Below are positions 51,921 to 63,837 of a DNA stretch of 64,000 bases, piece after piece. The notes below the pieces were generated by a model. That model did not search any database and had not been told where the DNA came from. It saw only the letters and a list, made by a program, of their open reading frames with translations. The first letter of the stretch is position 1; every line of letters starts with the position of its first letter. Location of the stretch: contig CM060477.1 of NCBI GenBank assembly GCA_030544235.1, positions 29,023,038-29,087,037 of the forward strand, read 5' to 3'. The position numbers were made by a program, and so were the translations under genes. This DNA is from Lepturacanthus savala (lineage: Eukaryota; Chordata; Actinopteri; Scombriformes; Trichiuridae).

Positions 51921-52596
51921 TAATAATCCATCAGCAGCCAAATAAAATGTCCCTACATATTAATCATCATATGCTAGATAATAACATCAGTGATACTGTA
52001 GCATCACTGATGTGTTACTGAAGTCTTGTTGTGAATCAGAGACACTAGAAGTAACAGACTGGAGGTGTTTGGATGATTTAACAGGTTTCAACATGTCAGC
52101 GTCTTGTTGTGGATTAGCTGGAAGGTTAATTCACTTCTACTGATGTGTTGATGCTAGTTAATCATTATCCTCTGTTATAGGCTATGCTACGCTAACATAA
52201 ACATCTTTGACCTTTTTATTTTCAGAGGCTGAACCAGAGAATTTAGACATTTAATTCTTTAAAATGACTCAAATCGATAGTTGGTGATTAATGTGATAGA
52301 TGAGAACCAATTAATCTATAAATTAAAGTGATGTCACCATTTAATCTTCTTCTAATGAAAGGTTGAGTCCAGCAGCAGTCAGTGGGTTAATGGAGACGAT
52401 GTTGAGTTTAATAGCTAAACACAGTAGAAGCAGGTATGTGAACACCTGAGGCTCAGGTAACACGCTACACCTGGATCTACTCTACAATTAATTAAACTTT
52501 AATCATCAGATCATGTCAAACCATCTCCATGTAAAACTAATAGTACACTAATAGTACAATAAACATGTCACTGACTTAATAACATGTGCATGGTCC
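51921..52596. other. Unrecognised non-coding sequence
   Basis: AT-rich with no array, transposon end or credible exon seen. Confidence 0.45.
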
Positions 52597-54005
52597 TGTG
52601 TGTGTGTGTGTGTGTGTGTGTGTTGGTCCAGTGTGTGTGTGTGTATGTGTGTCCAGTGTGTGTATGTGTGTCCAGTGTGTGTATGTGTGTCCAGTGTGTG
52701 TATGTGTGTCCAGTGTGTGTGTGTGTGTATATGTTGGTCCAGTGTGTGTGTGTATATGTTGGTCCAGTGTGTGTGTGTATATGTTGGTCCATTGTGTATG
52801 TGTGTGTGTGTATATGTTGGTCCAGTGTGTGTGTGTATATGTTGGTCCATTGTGTATGTGTGTGTGTGTATATGTTGGTCCAGTGTGTGTGTGTGTGTGT
52901 GTGTATATGTTGGTCCAGTGTGTGTGTGTGTGTGTGTATATGTTGGTCCATTGTGTATGTGTGTGTGTGTATATGTTGGTCCAGTGTGTGTGTGTGTGTG
53001 TATATGTTGGTCCAGTGTGTGTGTGTGTGTGTTGGTCCAGTGTGTGTGTGTGTATGTGTGTCCAGTGTGTGTATGTGTGTCCAGTGTGTGTGTGTGTATA
53101 TGTTGGTCCATTGTGTATGTGTGTGTGTGTATATGTTGGTCCAGTGTGTGTGTGTGTGTGTATATGTTGGTCCAGTGTGTGTGTGTGTGTGTTGGTCCGG
53201 TGTGTGTGTGTGTATGTGTCCAGTGTGTGTATGTGTGTCCAGTGTGTGTGTGTGTGTATATATGTTGGTCCAGTGTGTGTGTATATGTTGGTCCAGTGTG
53301 TATGTGTGTGTGTGTATATGTTGGTCCAGTGTGTGTGTGTGTGTATATGTTGGTCCATTGTGTATGTGTGTGTGTATATGTTGGTCCAGTGTGTGTGTGT
53401 GTGTGTATATGTTGGTCCAGTGTGTGTGTGTGTGTGTGTGTATATGTTGGTCCAGTGTGTGTGTGTGTGTGTATGTTGGTCCAGTGTGTGTGTGTATATG
53501 TTGGTCCAGTGTGTGTGTGTATGTTGGTCCAGTGTGTGTGTGTGTGTGTATGTTGGTCCAGTGTGTGTGTGTATATGTTGGTCCAGTGTGTGTGTGTGTG
53601 TGTGTGTATATGTTGGTCCAGTGTGTGTGTGTATATATTGGTCCAGTGTGTGTGTGTATATGTTGGTCCAGTGTGTGTGTGTGTGTGTGTATATGTTGGT
53701 CCAGTGTGTGTGTGTGTGTATGTTGGTCCAGTGTGTGTGTGTGTGTATATGTTGGTCCAGTGTGTGTGTGTGTGTGTATGTTGGTCCAGTGTGTGTGTGT
53801 GTGTGTATATGTTGGTCCAGTGTGTGTGTGTGTGTGTATATGTTGGTCCAGTGTGTGTGTGTGTGTGTATGTTGGTCCAGTGTGTGTGTGTGTGTGTATA
53901 TGTTGGTCCAGTGTGTGTGTGTGTGTGTATATGTTGGTCCAGTGTGTGGACCAACATATACACACATATGTGTGTGTATGTTGGTCCAGTGTGTGTATGT
54001 TGGTC

Positions 54006-54068
<63 letters not shown>

Positions 54069-54166
54069 GGTCCAGTGTGTGTGTATGTGTGTTAGTCCAG
54101 TGTGTGTGTGTGTGTGTATGTTGGTCCAGTGTGTGTGTGTATATGTTGGTCCAGTGTATGTGTGTG
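52597..54166. repeat. TG-rich minisatellite with TATATGTTGGTCCAG units
   Basis: A 1.57 kb array of (TG)n runs of variable length joined by tatgttggtccag or, near the left end, tatgtgtgtccag; some copies read ggtccatt. One unit at about 53947-53988 is inverted and forms a hairpin. Very long open frames on both strands (CVCVC, THTHT) are products of the repeat. Confidence 0.98.
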
Positions 54167-54239
54167 TAGGACAGGAGGGACACATCACAGTGTTGCATCT
54201 GCCTCGACTGGCATCAACAGGTGGACCAAGGAGGGTGCC

Positions 54240-54302
54240 AACACACACACACGCATACACACACACGCGTACACACACGCGTACACACACACACACACAC
54301 AC
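54240..54302. repeat. (CA)n with ACGCGT variants
   Basis: An interrupted CA run with acgcgtacac units, about 60 bp. Confidence 0.9.
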
Positions 54303-54899
54303 AGCAGTACATTCCTCTAAGGAATACCACAGCAGACTGGCTCTGTTATGACATCTCTAACCAGGAGAGGAGGAAGGCCAGTGGGTTTGGGAGGTCAAAG
54401 GTCAACATGGAGGAAGAAGAGGAGGAGGGGAACTGTATGGGGGGTTGGAGGAGGATTCTGGGTGGGTGGGGTGGACTCAGCTAACCCAGGGATCCCCCGT
54501 GATGTGGACTACATTCTAAACTACACTCTAAATTAAATCCAGGGGTTTCCTCCTGGATCAGTAACCAGGAAACTATCAGAAATGACTTATTATTAACACG
54601 TACTACAGTAATATACAGGACAGTAAAACAGCCTTAAAGGCTGCTGGGCTTTAATGGGTTAAACTGGTTCTACGTCCACCAGCTTCTCTCCAGATCTCTG
54701 GTCAGTTACAGAACGTCCACGTCTCTGCAGCACACACACATCTGATGTTTGTGCTGCAGATGCTGAAGCCTCCACACACTCTGCTGTTGTGTAATCTCCA
54801 CTGGAGGCGGAAAAATAAAAGAAAGAAATGAAGCCTCGTCTCAAAGTGTTACAGGAGAGAAGCTTTGTTTTCTTCAGCCTGGAGCTCAGGAGCTCTGAT
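54303..54899. other. Unrecognised non-coding sequence
   Basis: Has a G-rich patch on the plus strand at 54400-54480 and a TTAA repeat end (GGGCTTTAATGGG-TTAA) near 54648-54661, which suggests the remains of a further family A copy. No gene seen. Confidence 0.4.
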
Positions 54900-54903
54900 T
54901 TAA

Positions 54904-55319
54904 CCCATTAAAGCCTGTGACTGTCCTTTTATACTTAAAATATCTACATACAGCTTTTATTTCTAATGACATGATAGAAGACGACTTAGACAAAAGGTTT
55001 TAATCAAATTAACTTTCTAACTACTTCCTGTCACATGACGTCATCGACTTCCTCCTGAGAACATGGAGAAGACAAACCCTCCCAGAAAGAGTAATTTTAT
55101 TTAGATTATTATGGTTTTAACCCTGACATGTATATATCTATTTAATCATTCAAGTCTAGAATAATGTACATGAGATAAATAGGTTTTTATTTATGGGCAG
55201 ATTTGTGCAAACAGCAACTATAACAGACATTAAAATCATGATTTCTGCAAAGAAAATAGATGCATAACATGATTGTTAGTGACTGAACTGATATAATAAT
55301 ATGCATGAAGTCTTATGGG
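54904..55319 (+). mobile_element. TTAA family A element
   Basis: TTAA at 54900-54903 then CCCATTAAAGCCTGTGAC; right end GTCTTATGGG then TTAA at 55320-55323. Internal landmarks are complete (cacatgacgtcatcgacttc, ccagaaagagtaattttatt, gtgcaaacagcaactataac). A further AACGGG-TTAA follows at about 55366-55374. Confidence 0.75.
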
Positions 55320-55374
55320 TTAAATACACAGAATATCAGGTAAAGACGCAGCGACTCTCAGGCCTAACGGGTTA

Positions 55375-57055
55375 ATAGAAGACTACCGCTGCAGGGATTA
55401 TTTCAGACCCACACAGGCAGTTGCCCTTGGCAAAGCTGAACCACAACAAACAAAGGGCTTTCAGCTGGGTGGACTCTGTCCACCACACCCTGACCATGTG
55501 TTTTCAGAGCGAGGCAGCGAGGGAGGACGAGGCCCACGCTGGTACTGATAGGACGTCGCTTCAAAGCCCCGTTCCACCGCCACGGAGGGTAAAAACCCCC
55601 GAGAGATGAGAGAGTAGAAGCAGGCTGCAGCAGAGATGATGGAGGACAGAACGGGACCAAAACACAGGAATCACGAGGCAGGATAACAGAGCTGTGATAA
55701 GAGTGGAGGCAACTCACTACCTGCTGCAGCTGCTTTACACGCCACTAGTTCACTGACAACTACCAACAGCTAACACTTAGAAATCTGCAATAAAAGCATT
55801 TGATATCAGTGAAGCTGCAAACATGAGGCATTAAAGAAACTGGATACCAGACTGAAAAATGGTTAAATGTTGGCTCTGCACACATTTAAACTGAATTCAT
55901 ATGCAATTAACAGTGTATACTCTCAGTTTTAATGCAGACTCTTATTTTGACGTGTCCTGCAGACTCTTATTTTGAAGTTGTTTCTGAGCCGAAAAAACGT
56001 TTGTTAATTTCATGTTGTAAAAGCATCAGCAGTTGGTGAAGCTGATCAATCTGCATAGTAATAATTTAAAATAAATGTCTAATTAATGTAATATTTATGA
56101 AACCAGGGAACTAACTGCAGTATCTTGTGTTTTTTCCTAGTTTCTCATCTCTTTTATGGATTCAGAACAACGTGAAGAGTTCAAATAAATCTAGAAATAA
56201 ACTGCGACATCCTTCATGTTGATGAATAGAGTTTAAGTGTCTGTTGGAGTTACTCCACCTCAGCCAGGACACAACAACAGATATTACCAGTATGCATCAT
56301 GTGTTATGGTTGAAGGTTAAACAGTATGATGAATATTAATGTCTGCAGTGATGGATTAAGAATAGTGGAGATAATGTCTGATCAGTTTTAATATAGAAAT
56401 GCAGCCAGTGTGAAAGGATTCAAACTAAAACTGTGCAATTAATTAAATTGTATTGTGTGTGTGTGTGTGTTGATGTTAACTAGGTACTACTGGATTTATT
56501 TCAGCATTGTGTGACGCAGTGATTTGGGTGAACTGACCCTTTAACTGTCACAGAATTCCTCCAGTTCAGCAGCAACACATTCTGTTTCTAGTTCTATAAC
56601 AACACGAATCCACGTGTTGCATAAGTCCAGGAGATTTGTTCTCATGTAACGTGACCAGCTACTGCTGCAAAGGGAAAAAATCAGTGGAATTCCGTCATGT
56701 TATAGTATCCACAGCTGTAGGAAGCTTTAATATCAGCGGACTGGAGCATGTTTCACAAACAAGCTGCAGCAACAGAGGCAGCAAGCAGCCACAGCCTGGG
56801 CTGCAGGTCCAGGACGTCGCCTCGAGTCTGGAAACACTCCAGTAGAGTCCTGATTAATTCACAGCAGAAAGAGGAATAAAGATAAAAGTGGAAACAGGAG
56901 ACTGGACCAGGTCAACGTTCCTGCTATGACAGGTACACTCATCCTGTAAAACAGTCAGAAAACAGCCTGGATCATCAGGAAGAGAGGAGATAAACAGGCA
57001 TGTTACCACCAAACAACCTCATACTGTAAACTGCAGGATCATTTTAGAAGATCCC
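55375..57055. other. Unrecognised non-coding sequence
   Basis: The stretch 55400-55720 is somewhat GC-richer with a 104-codon minus-strand frame that I cannot assign. (GT)n at 56453-56470. No supported gene, array or transposon. Confidence 0.4.
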
Positions 57056-57790
57056 ATGCATATATGCATATATAACAATCATGTTATGCATCCATTGTCT
57101 TCTGTTATTATACTCCTTATATATGAATCTGAATGATTAAATACATACATCTAAATAAAATGACTCTTTCTGGGAGGGCTTGTCTTCATGTTCTCACTAG
57201 AAAGGAACAGGAAGTTAATGACATATATGAGAGGAAGTAGTTAGAAACTTAATGTTTCTGTGTAAAAACTAATATTTAGATTATTTATTCCAAGTATAAA
57301 ATGACAGTCACAAACTTTAAAGGCTCATAGGCTTCAAAGGGTTAAATTCTTATATAGAACCAAGGACAGAATCTGGATAAATAAGCGTCATGTGACAGGA
57401 AGTAGTTGGAAACTTAAATTATCTGCTTAAACTTTTTGTTTAAGTTGTCTATTATCATGTTATTAGAACGATGCTGTATGAGTCTGTGTTGTAGTATTTT
57501 CTTTGCAGAAAACAGCATTTTATGACTGTTCTAGTTGCTGTTTGCACAAATCTGACCATTAACTAAATTATTTACTGGTGGATTATTCTATAGACTTGAA
57601 TGATTAAATAGATATAAACATGTCAGGGTTAAAATGATAATAATCTAAATAAAATGACTCTTTCTGGGAGGGTTTGTCTTCTCCATGTTCTCAGGAGGAA
57701 GTTGATGACGTCATGTGACAGGAAGTAGTTGGAAACTTTACTTATTTGAGTATTTAAGTCTATTATCACGTCATTAGAAGAAAAACTGAG
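57056..57790 (-). mobile_element. Two adjacent TTAA family A copies (reverse)
   Basis: The first runs to GGCTTCAAAGGG-TTAA at about 57334-57347. The second begins just after it (agaaccaaggacagaatctg, as at 51739) and holds gttctagttgctgtttgcac and tctttctgggagggtttgtc. The head-to-tail arrangement copies that at 50639-51916. Confidence 0.65.
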
Positions 57791-58510
57791 TAACATTTAG
57801 ATTTGTTTAATTTAACTCTCCTGTTCTGTTCATTTCTCAGTAACAATGATTAAAAACACCAAAAAAATCCAACAATCATTGTTAATATTTCATTATTAAC
57901 GAGTATTTAGTAGAATGCTGTTCTATTACCTCCAACAGGTGATGGTTTAATTTGTTTTTCATAAATAAATACATGTTCTTCATGTTTCACCACTTGATAA
58001 CTATTAATCAAGTGTTTCAACATACTTCACATTTAAAGTTAGTTTAATATGTTTAATAAGTTGCAAAGAAATAAATATTCTGACATTTCTGACAAGGTTT
58101 TATCCCTAGTTTAATTCGGAATTGAAGTTTCATCACTTTTTACTATTTTTCCTAGATTTTTCAAACTTTAAAATGACCCGTAACATAACAGGAGGTTAAA
58201 TATAAAGAGACGGTCATAGACTTAAATGCTCTTTAATTTAATGGTTAATTAAAACACACGTTCCCTAACGCTCAGACCGAGTAGCAGCAGTATGAAGAGC
58301 AGAGAGATGCATGGTGAGAGGAAGTGTTGTGTCACACACACATATCCTGCTGCAGAGGCCAAAGATAACCACTCAACCATCTTCCTGTTCAGGGTTACAC
58401 TCAAAAAACTACACGAAAAAACACTGCAGCTCAGGCTGCAGCCGCATGAAGCTACTGACACGTAACCCTAGAAAGGCCAGAGGATTCACTGATGAAACAC
58501 TAAACCTACC
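57791..58510. other. AT-rich non-coding sequence
   Basis: No arrays, transposon ends or credible exons seen. Confidence 0.45.
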
Positions 58511-58731
58511 AGGAGGAGGGGGGGGGGGAGGAGGAGGAGGGAGGGGAGGAGGAGGAGGAGGAGGAGGGGAGGAGGAGAACCCACCAGGAGGGGGGGGGGG
58601 GAGGAGGAGGAGAGGAGGAGGAGGAGGGGAGGAGGAGAACCCACCAGGAGGGGGGGGGGGAGGAGGAGGAGGGAGGGGAGGAGGAGAACCCACCAGGAGG
58701 AGGGGGGGGGAGGAGGAGGAGGAGGAGGAGG
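58511..58731. repeat. G-rich purine array (GGA)n with long G runs
   Basis: Four units of roughly 50-60 bp, each joining gaacccaccaggagg to a run of 8-12 G and then GGA triplets. Several adjacent G runs make G-quadruplex or triplex structure likely. Confidence 0.92.
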
Positions 58732-58810
58732 GATACGTGTAATTATCTTTCATATTTGATCACTTGTTTGTGAAAGTGGAACGGTGCTGGTTTACATGGA
58801 GCGAAACCTG

Positions 58811-59648
58811 AGAGACACTGCTGCTGCTAACACTGCTGCTGCTACACTGCTGCTGCTAACACTGCTGCTGCTGCTGTTACTAACACTGCTGCAGCTGCTA
58901 CTAACACTACTGCTGCTAACACTGCTGCTGCTGTTACTAACACTGCTGCTGTTACTAACACTGCTGCAGCTGCTACTAACACTACTGCTGCTAACACTGC
59001 TGCAGCTGCTACTAACACTACTGCTGCTAACACTGCTGCTGCTGTTACTAACACTGCTGCTGTTACTAACACTGCTGCTGTTACTAACACTGCTGCTGCT
59101 GCTACTAACACTACTGCTGCTAACACTGCTGCTGCTGTTACTAACACTGCTGCTGTTACTAACACTGCTGCTGTTACTAACACTGCTGCAGCTGCTACTA
59201 ACACTACTGCTGCTAACACTGCTGCTGCTGTTACTAACACTGCTGCTGCAAACACTGCTGCTGCTGCTACTAACACTGCTGCTGCAACTAACACTGCTGC
59301 TGCTACTAACACTGCTACTAACACTGCTGCTGCTAACACTGCTGCTGCTACTGCTGCTGCTGTTACTAACACTGCTGCTGCTGCTGCTACTAACACTGTT
59401 GCTGCTGCTGCTACTAACACTGCTGCTGCTACTGCTGCTGCTGCTACTAACACTGTTGCTGCTGCTGCTACTAACACTGCTGCTGCTACTGCTGCTGCTG
59501 TTACTAACACTGCTGCTGCTGCTGCTACTAACACTGTTGCTGCTGCTGCTACTAACACTGCTGCTACTAACACTGCTGCTACTGCTGCTGCTGTTACTAA
59601 CACTGCTGCTGTTACTAACACTGCTGCTGCTACTAACACTGCTGCTGC
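58811..59648. repeat. Triplet minisatellite of CTGCTGCTAACA / CTACTAACA units
   Basis: An 838-bp array built from CTG, CTA, ACA and GTT triplets (ctgctgctgttactaaca). All units are multiples of 3, so frames stay open for 265-394 codons as poly-Leu/Thr, Ser/Val or Ala/Val. Not coding. It lies just before the second (CA)n-flank cassette. Confidence 0.96.
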
Positions 59649-59743
59649 AAAACTCCACTGTCAGCAGTTTGACCTTTAAGCTGATAAAAGAGATGGACTC
59701 ATGTTTAATAATCATTTGTAGATGAGATAATGACAATGTCTCA

Positions 59744-60028
<285 letters not shown>

Positions 60029-60342
60029 TAGCTGTAAATTGGTCAAGTAAACCCAGAGTTATGGTAAATTACTCTGGTGGTCGGTATTAGAAGAATTAGA
60101 AAAAAAACAGATGACATCTTCATCCAATAAAAAAAATCCTCCTCCAAAAAACACTGTGGAATATAAAGATGAAATCAGGAGAAATGAGTGAAAAACATCC
60201 AGTTCCAGTCCAGAGTCTAGAGGGTAAATACTGGCCAGAAATAGAATAATTAGAATAAAACAAAGAATTCCAGGTGTGTAAATATTCCTTCTCATTGATG
60301 ACACCGCTGGTCATTACATGAACTGCAGCTGGACAAACAGCT

Positions 60343-60344
<2 letters not shown>

Positions 60345-60409
<65 letters not shown>
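60345..60409. repeat. (TA)n microsatellite
   Basis: About 32 TA repeats, followed by AT-rich taaataataatatataa. Confidence 0.98.
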
Positions 60410-60412
<3 letters not shown>

Positions 60413-60579
60413 AATAATAATATATAATAAAATAATATATATATTATCCCAGTTACTCTGGATTCAAATTAATTTAATCCTAACAAGTACAATTAGTGTC
60501 TGAAATATCTGATTCCATTGGCTGATCATTTTGCTCATATCAACTTTTTTTCCTTGAATTTGATAAATTTAGTAATTTT

Positions 60580-60825
60580 CTTAAATTAAGATTGGATTGT
60601 TTGACCTTTTATTTTAATGTCTTTATTGTCTCATAATTTTAACTTTTTATCTCATTATTTTGGAAAATCTGGTCCGAGACATGTTCATCTGCTGCTTCAT
60701 TAACTATTTATTTCCTGTTTCTGTGCAGAAACTTATTATTACATCATTAGTGGACCAGACTGGACCCTTCAGGGGGCCCGTTCTAGGCCCAGGGCCACAT
60801 GTTTGACACCCCTCACACACAGCAA
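60580..60825. mobile_element. hAT-derived fragment ending gggccacatgtttgacaccc
   Basis: The right end has the typical hAT-type terminal text; the left half (gattggattgtttgaccttt) parallels 11265-11285. It is related to the fragment at 11240-11575 but more complete at its terminus. Confidence 0.6.
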
Positions 60826-60877
60826 GCCAGTTTTAGCAGATAATCAACATAAACTACAAGTGATGTTGAGTCTGAGA

Positions 60878-60969
60878 GTGTGTGTGTGTGTGTGTGTGAG
60901 TGTGTGTGTGTGTGTGTGAGTGTGTGTGTGTGTGTGTGTGTGAGTGTGTGAGTGTGTGAGTGTGTGAGT

Positions 60970-61018
<49 letters not shown>
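60878..61018. repeat. (TG)n with GAGTG interruptions
   Basis: A 140-bp dinucleotide array interrupted by regularly placed GAG. Confidence 0.97.
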
Positions 61019-61140
61019 AGACCCAGACAGACAGGTTTCACTCCATGAATCTGTTGTTTTTTGGAGGATTAGTGTGACTTTGTGTTGGACTCAGCCTTCC
61101 TGTCTAATCTCAGATGTAACACTGCAGCATGTTGGTTTAA

Positions 61141-61594
61141 CCCATTCAAACCTCAGTCTTTGAGTCTATGACTGTTATTTTATACTATAAATAAATAAAT
61201 TAAAAATGTAATCAGGGTTTTTCTTTTCCCCTTTCTAATGACATGATAATAGACGACTTAGACAAAAGGTTTTAAGCAAAACATAAGGTTTCCAACTACT
61301 TCCTGTCACATGACATCAACTTCCTGTTCCTTTATTCTGAGAACATGATGTTCAACCCTGACATGTATATATCTATTAAATCATTCAAGTCTATAGAATA
61401 ATCCCCTAAAAATTAATTCTGTACATGGGATGAATAGGTTTTTATTTATGGGCCAATTTGTGCAAAAATAGACATTAAAATGATATTTTCTGCTAAGAAA
61501 ATAGTATAAAATGGGACAAAATTAGATGCATAAAATGATTGTTATTGACTCAACTGATATAATTATATGGATTAACAATCCGGTCTTAAACTGG
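61141..61594 (+). mobile_element. TTAA family A element
   Basis: TTAA at 61137-61140 then CCCATTCAAACCTCAGTC; right end CGGTCTTAAACTGG then TTAA at 61595-61598. Internal landmarks are conserved (cacatgacatcaacttcctg, gataataga...). More diverged than the copy at 31657. Confidence 0.7.
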
Positions 61595-61694
61595 TTAAAC
61601 TAAGCCCAACTTTAACCCTGATCCTAACATTATATCCACTCTGATCTAGTCTGATCTAGCATCAACCCTGTTAGATCTTCTTCTGGTGATAAAA

Positions 61695-62075
61695 CTCCAT
61701 TAAATCATTTCCTGCATATAATTATATCAGTTGAGTCACTAATAATCATGTTATGCATCTATTTTCTACTATTTTCTTTGCAGAAAATATCATTTTATTG
61801 TCTGTTATAGTTGCTGTTTGCACAAATCTGACCAGAAATAAAAACCTATTCATCCCATGTACATTATTCTTTTTATGGGGATTATTCTAGAGACTTGACT
61901 GATTAAATAGATATAAACATGTCAGGGTTAAAACCAGAATAAACTAAATAAAATGACTCTTTCTGGGAGGGTTTGTTCATGTTCTCACTAGAAAGGAACA
62001 GGAAGTTGATGATGTATAAAAGGAAGTAGTTAGAAACTTAATGCTTTTGCTTAAAATCTAAAAAAAAATGTCTAT
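61695..62075 (-). mobile_element. TTAA family A fragment (reverse)
   Basis: Holds aattatatcagttgagtcac, gttatagttgctgtttgcac, tctttctgggagggtttgtt and aaggaagtagttagaaactt. It lies tail to tail with the preceding copy, so the two form an inverted pair. Confidence 0.68.
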
Positions 62076-62399
62076 CATGTTTTATTATATGAGATTCTAA
62101 TATAGAAGATTAAAAAAGCATCAAATCTGGATGAAAAGCATCAAACTGAGTCCTGGAATGTGTTGGTTCGTGCAGCTGGTTTGATGTGGATGAAAATCAA
62201 AGCTACAACTCTGATGAGAAGACAAATATTCCAGTTGTCTGCAGGAAACTGTGAATTCGCTGCAGTTGTTGTTGTTGCCAGTCTGAATAAAAGGAGCTGA
62301 TCTGCAGCTTCTATCTACAATAAGAGAGAAACATGGCTCCAAACACAGCATTAATCCCAGCAGCAACACTAAAGAAGCTCCTCTAACTCTGCTGGTCTA

Positions 62400-62402
<3 letters not shown>

Positions 62403-62483
<81 letters not shown>
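62403..62483. repeat. Perfect (CAG)27
   Basis: An uninterrupted 81-bp CAG run. The surroundings show no coding signal, so no polyglutamine is claimed. Confidence 0.99.
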
Positions 62484-62484
<1 letters not shown>

Positions 62485-62539
62485 TCTGCTTCCAATTAGT
62501 TTAAATGGGAGCTCCACTATATTCCTTTAATTGACGGTT

Positions 62540-62870
62540 GTGCTACTATCCTGTTTCACAGCCCAGTTTCTGCAAAGAAAAACACTTCATTAGCATGAAA
62601 ATCTGCTCTTTAATTATTTCACCGCATTCAAGGCTGAGTTACAGTGTCATTATAAACGCTGGCTATTCTTAGATCATTTATTGAGCTGGACAATCCAACA
62701 GTGAGTAAACGTCTCTGATATGCACCTTCAGCTGATAAATAATGATATTAATCATTGCTGGTATTAATTAATCATCCCTGCACATGACAGACATCAGTTG
62801 TTGTTAATATACAGCAACAACAAGCTGCTTTCATCACGTTCTAATGATTAACAGAAACTTTACAAGCATC
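62540..62870. promoter_or_regulatory. Candidate conserved non-coding element rich in TAAT sites
   Basis: About 330 bp of non-repetitive sequence between two arrays, with many homeodomain-type cores (ttaattatttc, attataaacg, aataatgatattaatca, tattaattaatcat). Its composition stands apart from the arrays on either side. Called only as a candidate. Confidence 0.3.
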
Positions 62871-62910
62871 AATAAACAGAAATGTAGAGAGTTGTAGTGT
62901 AATGGCTGGT

Positions 62911-63764
62911 GTAATTAAACAGATATCAGCCGTTTAATTAAACAGATATCAGCTGTGTAATTACACAGATATCAGCTGTTTAATTACACAGATATCAGCC
63001 GTTTAATTACACAGATATCAGCTGTTTAATTAAACAGATATCAGCTGTTTAATTACACAGATATCAGCCGTTTAATTAAACAGATATCAGCTGTTTAATT
63101 AAACAGATATCAACCGTTTAAACAGATATCAGCCGTTTAATTAAACAGATATCAGCCGTTTAAACAGATATCAGCTGTTTAATTAAACAGATATCAACCG
63201 TTTAAACAGATATCAGCCGTTTAATTAAACAGATATCAACCGTTTAAACAGATATCAGCCGTTTAATTAAACAGATATCAGCCGTTTAAACAGATATCAG
63301 CCGTTTAATTAAACAGATATCAGCCGTTTAAACAGATATCAGCTGTTTAATTAAACAGATATCAACCGTTTAAACAGATATCAGCCGTTTAATTAAACAT
63401 ATCAGCTGTTTAATTACACAGATATCAGCCGTTTAATTAAACAGATATCAGCTGTTTAATTAAACAGATATCAGCTGTTCAATTACACAGATATCAGCTG
63501 TTTAATTACACAGATATCAGCCGTTTAATTAAACAGATATCAGCTGTTTAATTACACAGATATCAGCTGTTTAATTACACAGATATCAGCCGTTTAATTA
63601 AACAGATATCAGCTGTTTAATTAAACAGATATCAGCTGTTTAATTAAACAGATATCAGCTGTTTAATTAAACAGATATCAGCTGTTTAATTACACAGATA
63701 TCAGCTGTTTAATTAAACAGATATCAGCTGTTTAATTAAACAGATATCAGCTGTTTATATCAGC
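62911..63764. repeat. 23-bp minisatellite (CAGATATCAGCTGTTTAATT type)
   Basis: An 850-bp array. The 23-bp unit alternates between AATTAAA and AATTACA endings and between CTGTTT and CCGTTT; a shorter 19-bp unit lacks AATT. Most units hold the palindromes GATATC and TTAATTAA, and many hold CAGCTG. Confidence 0.97.
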
Positions 63765-63765
63765 C

Positions 63766-63805
63766 ACTACTACTGCTACTACTACTGCTACTACTACTGC
63801 TGCTG

Positions 63806-63837
<32 letters not shown>

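Noticed and set aside
52548..54351. Open frames of up to 584 codons (THTHT, CVCVC)
   Set aside because: Products of the TG-rich minisatellite; every frame is open on both strands.
62911..63764. CRISPR-like direct repeats
   Set aside because: Units are directly adjacent with no unique spacers, and the genome is vertebrate, so it is a minisatellite.
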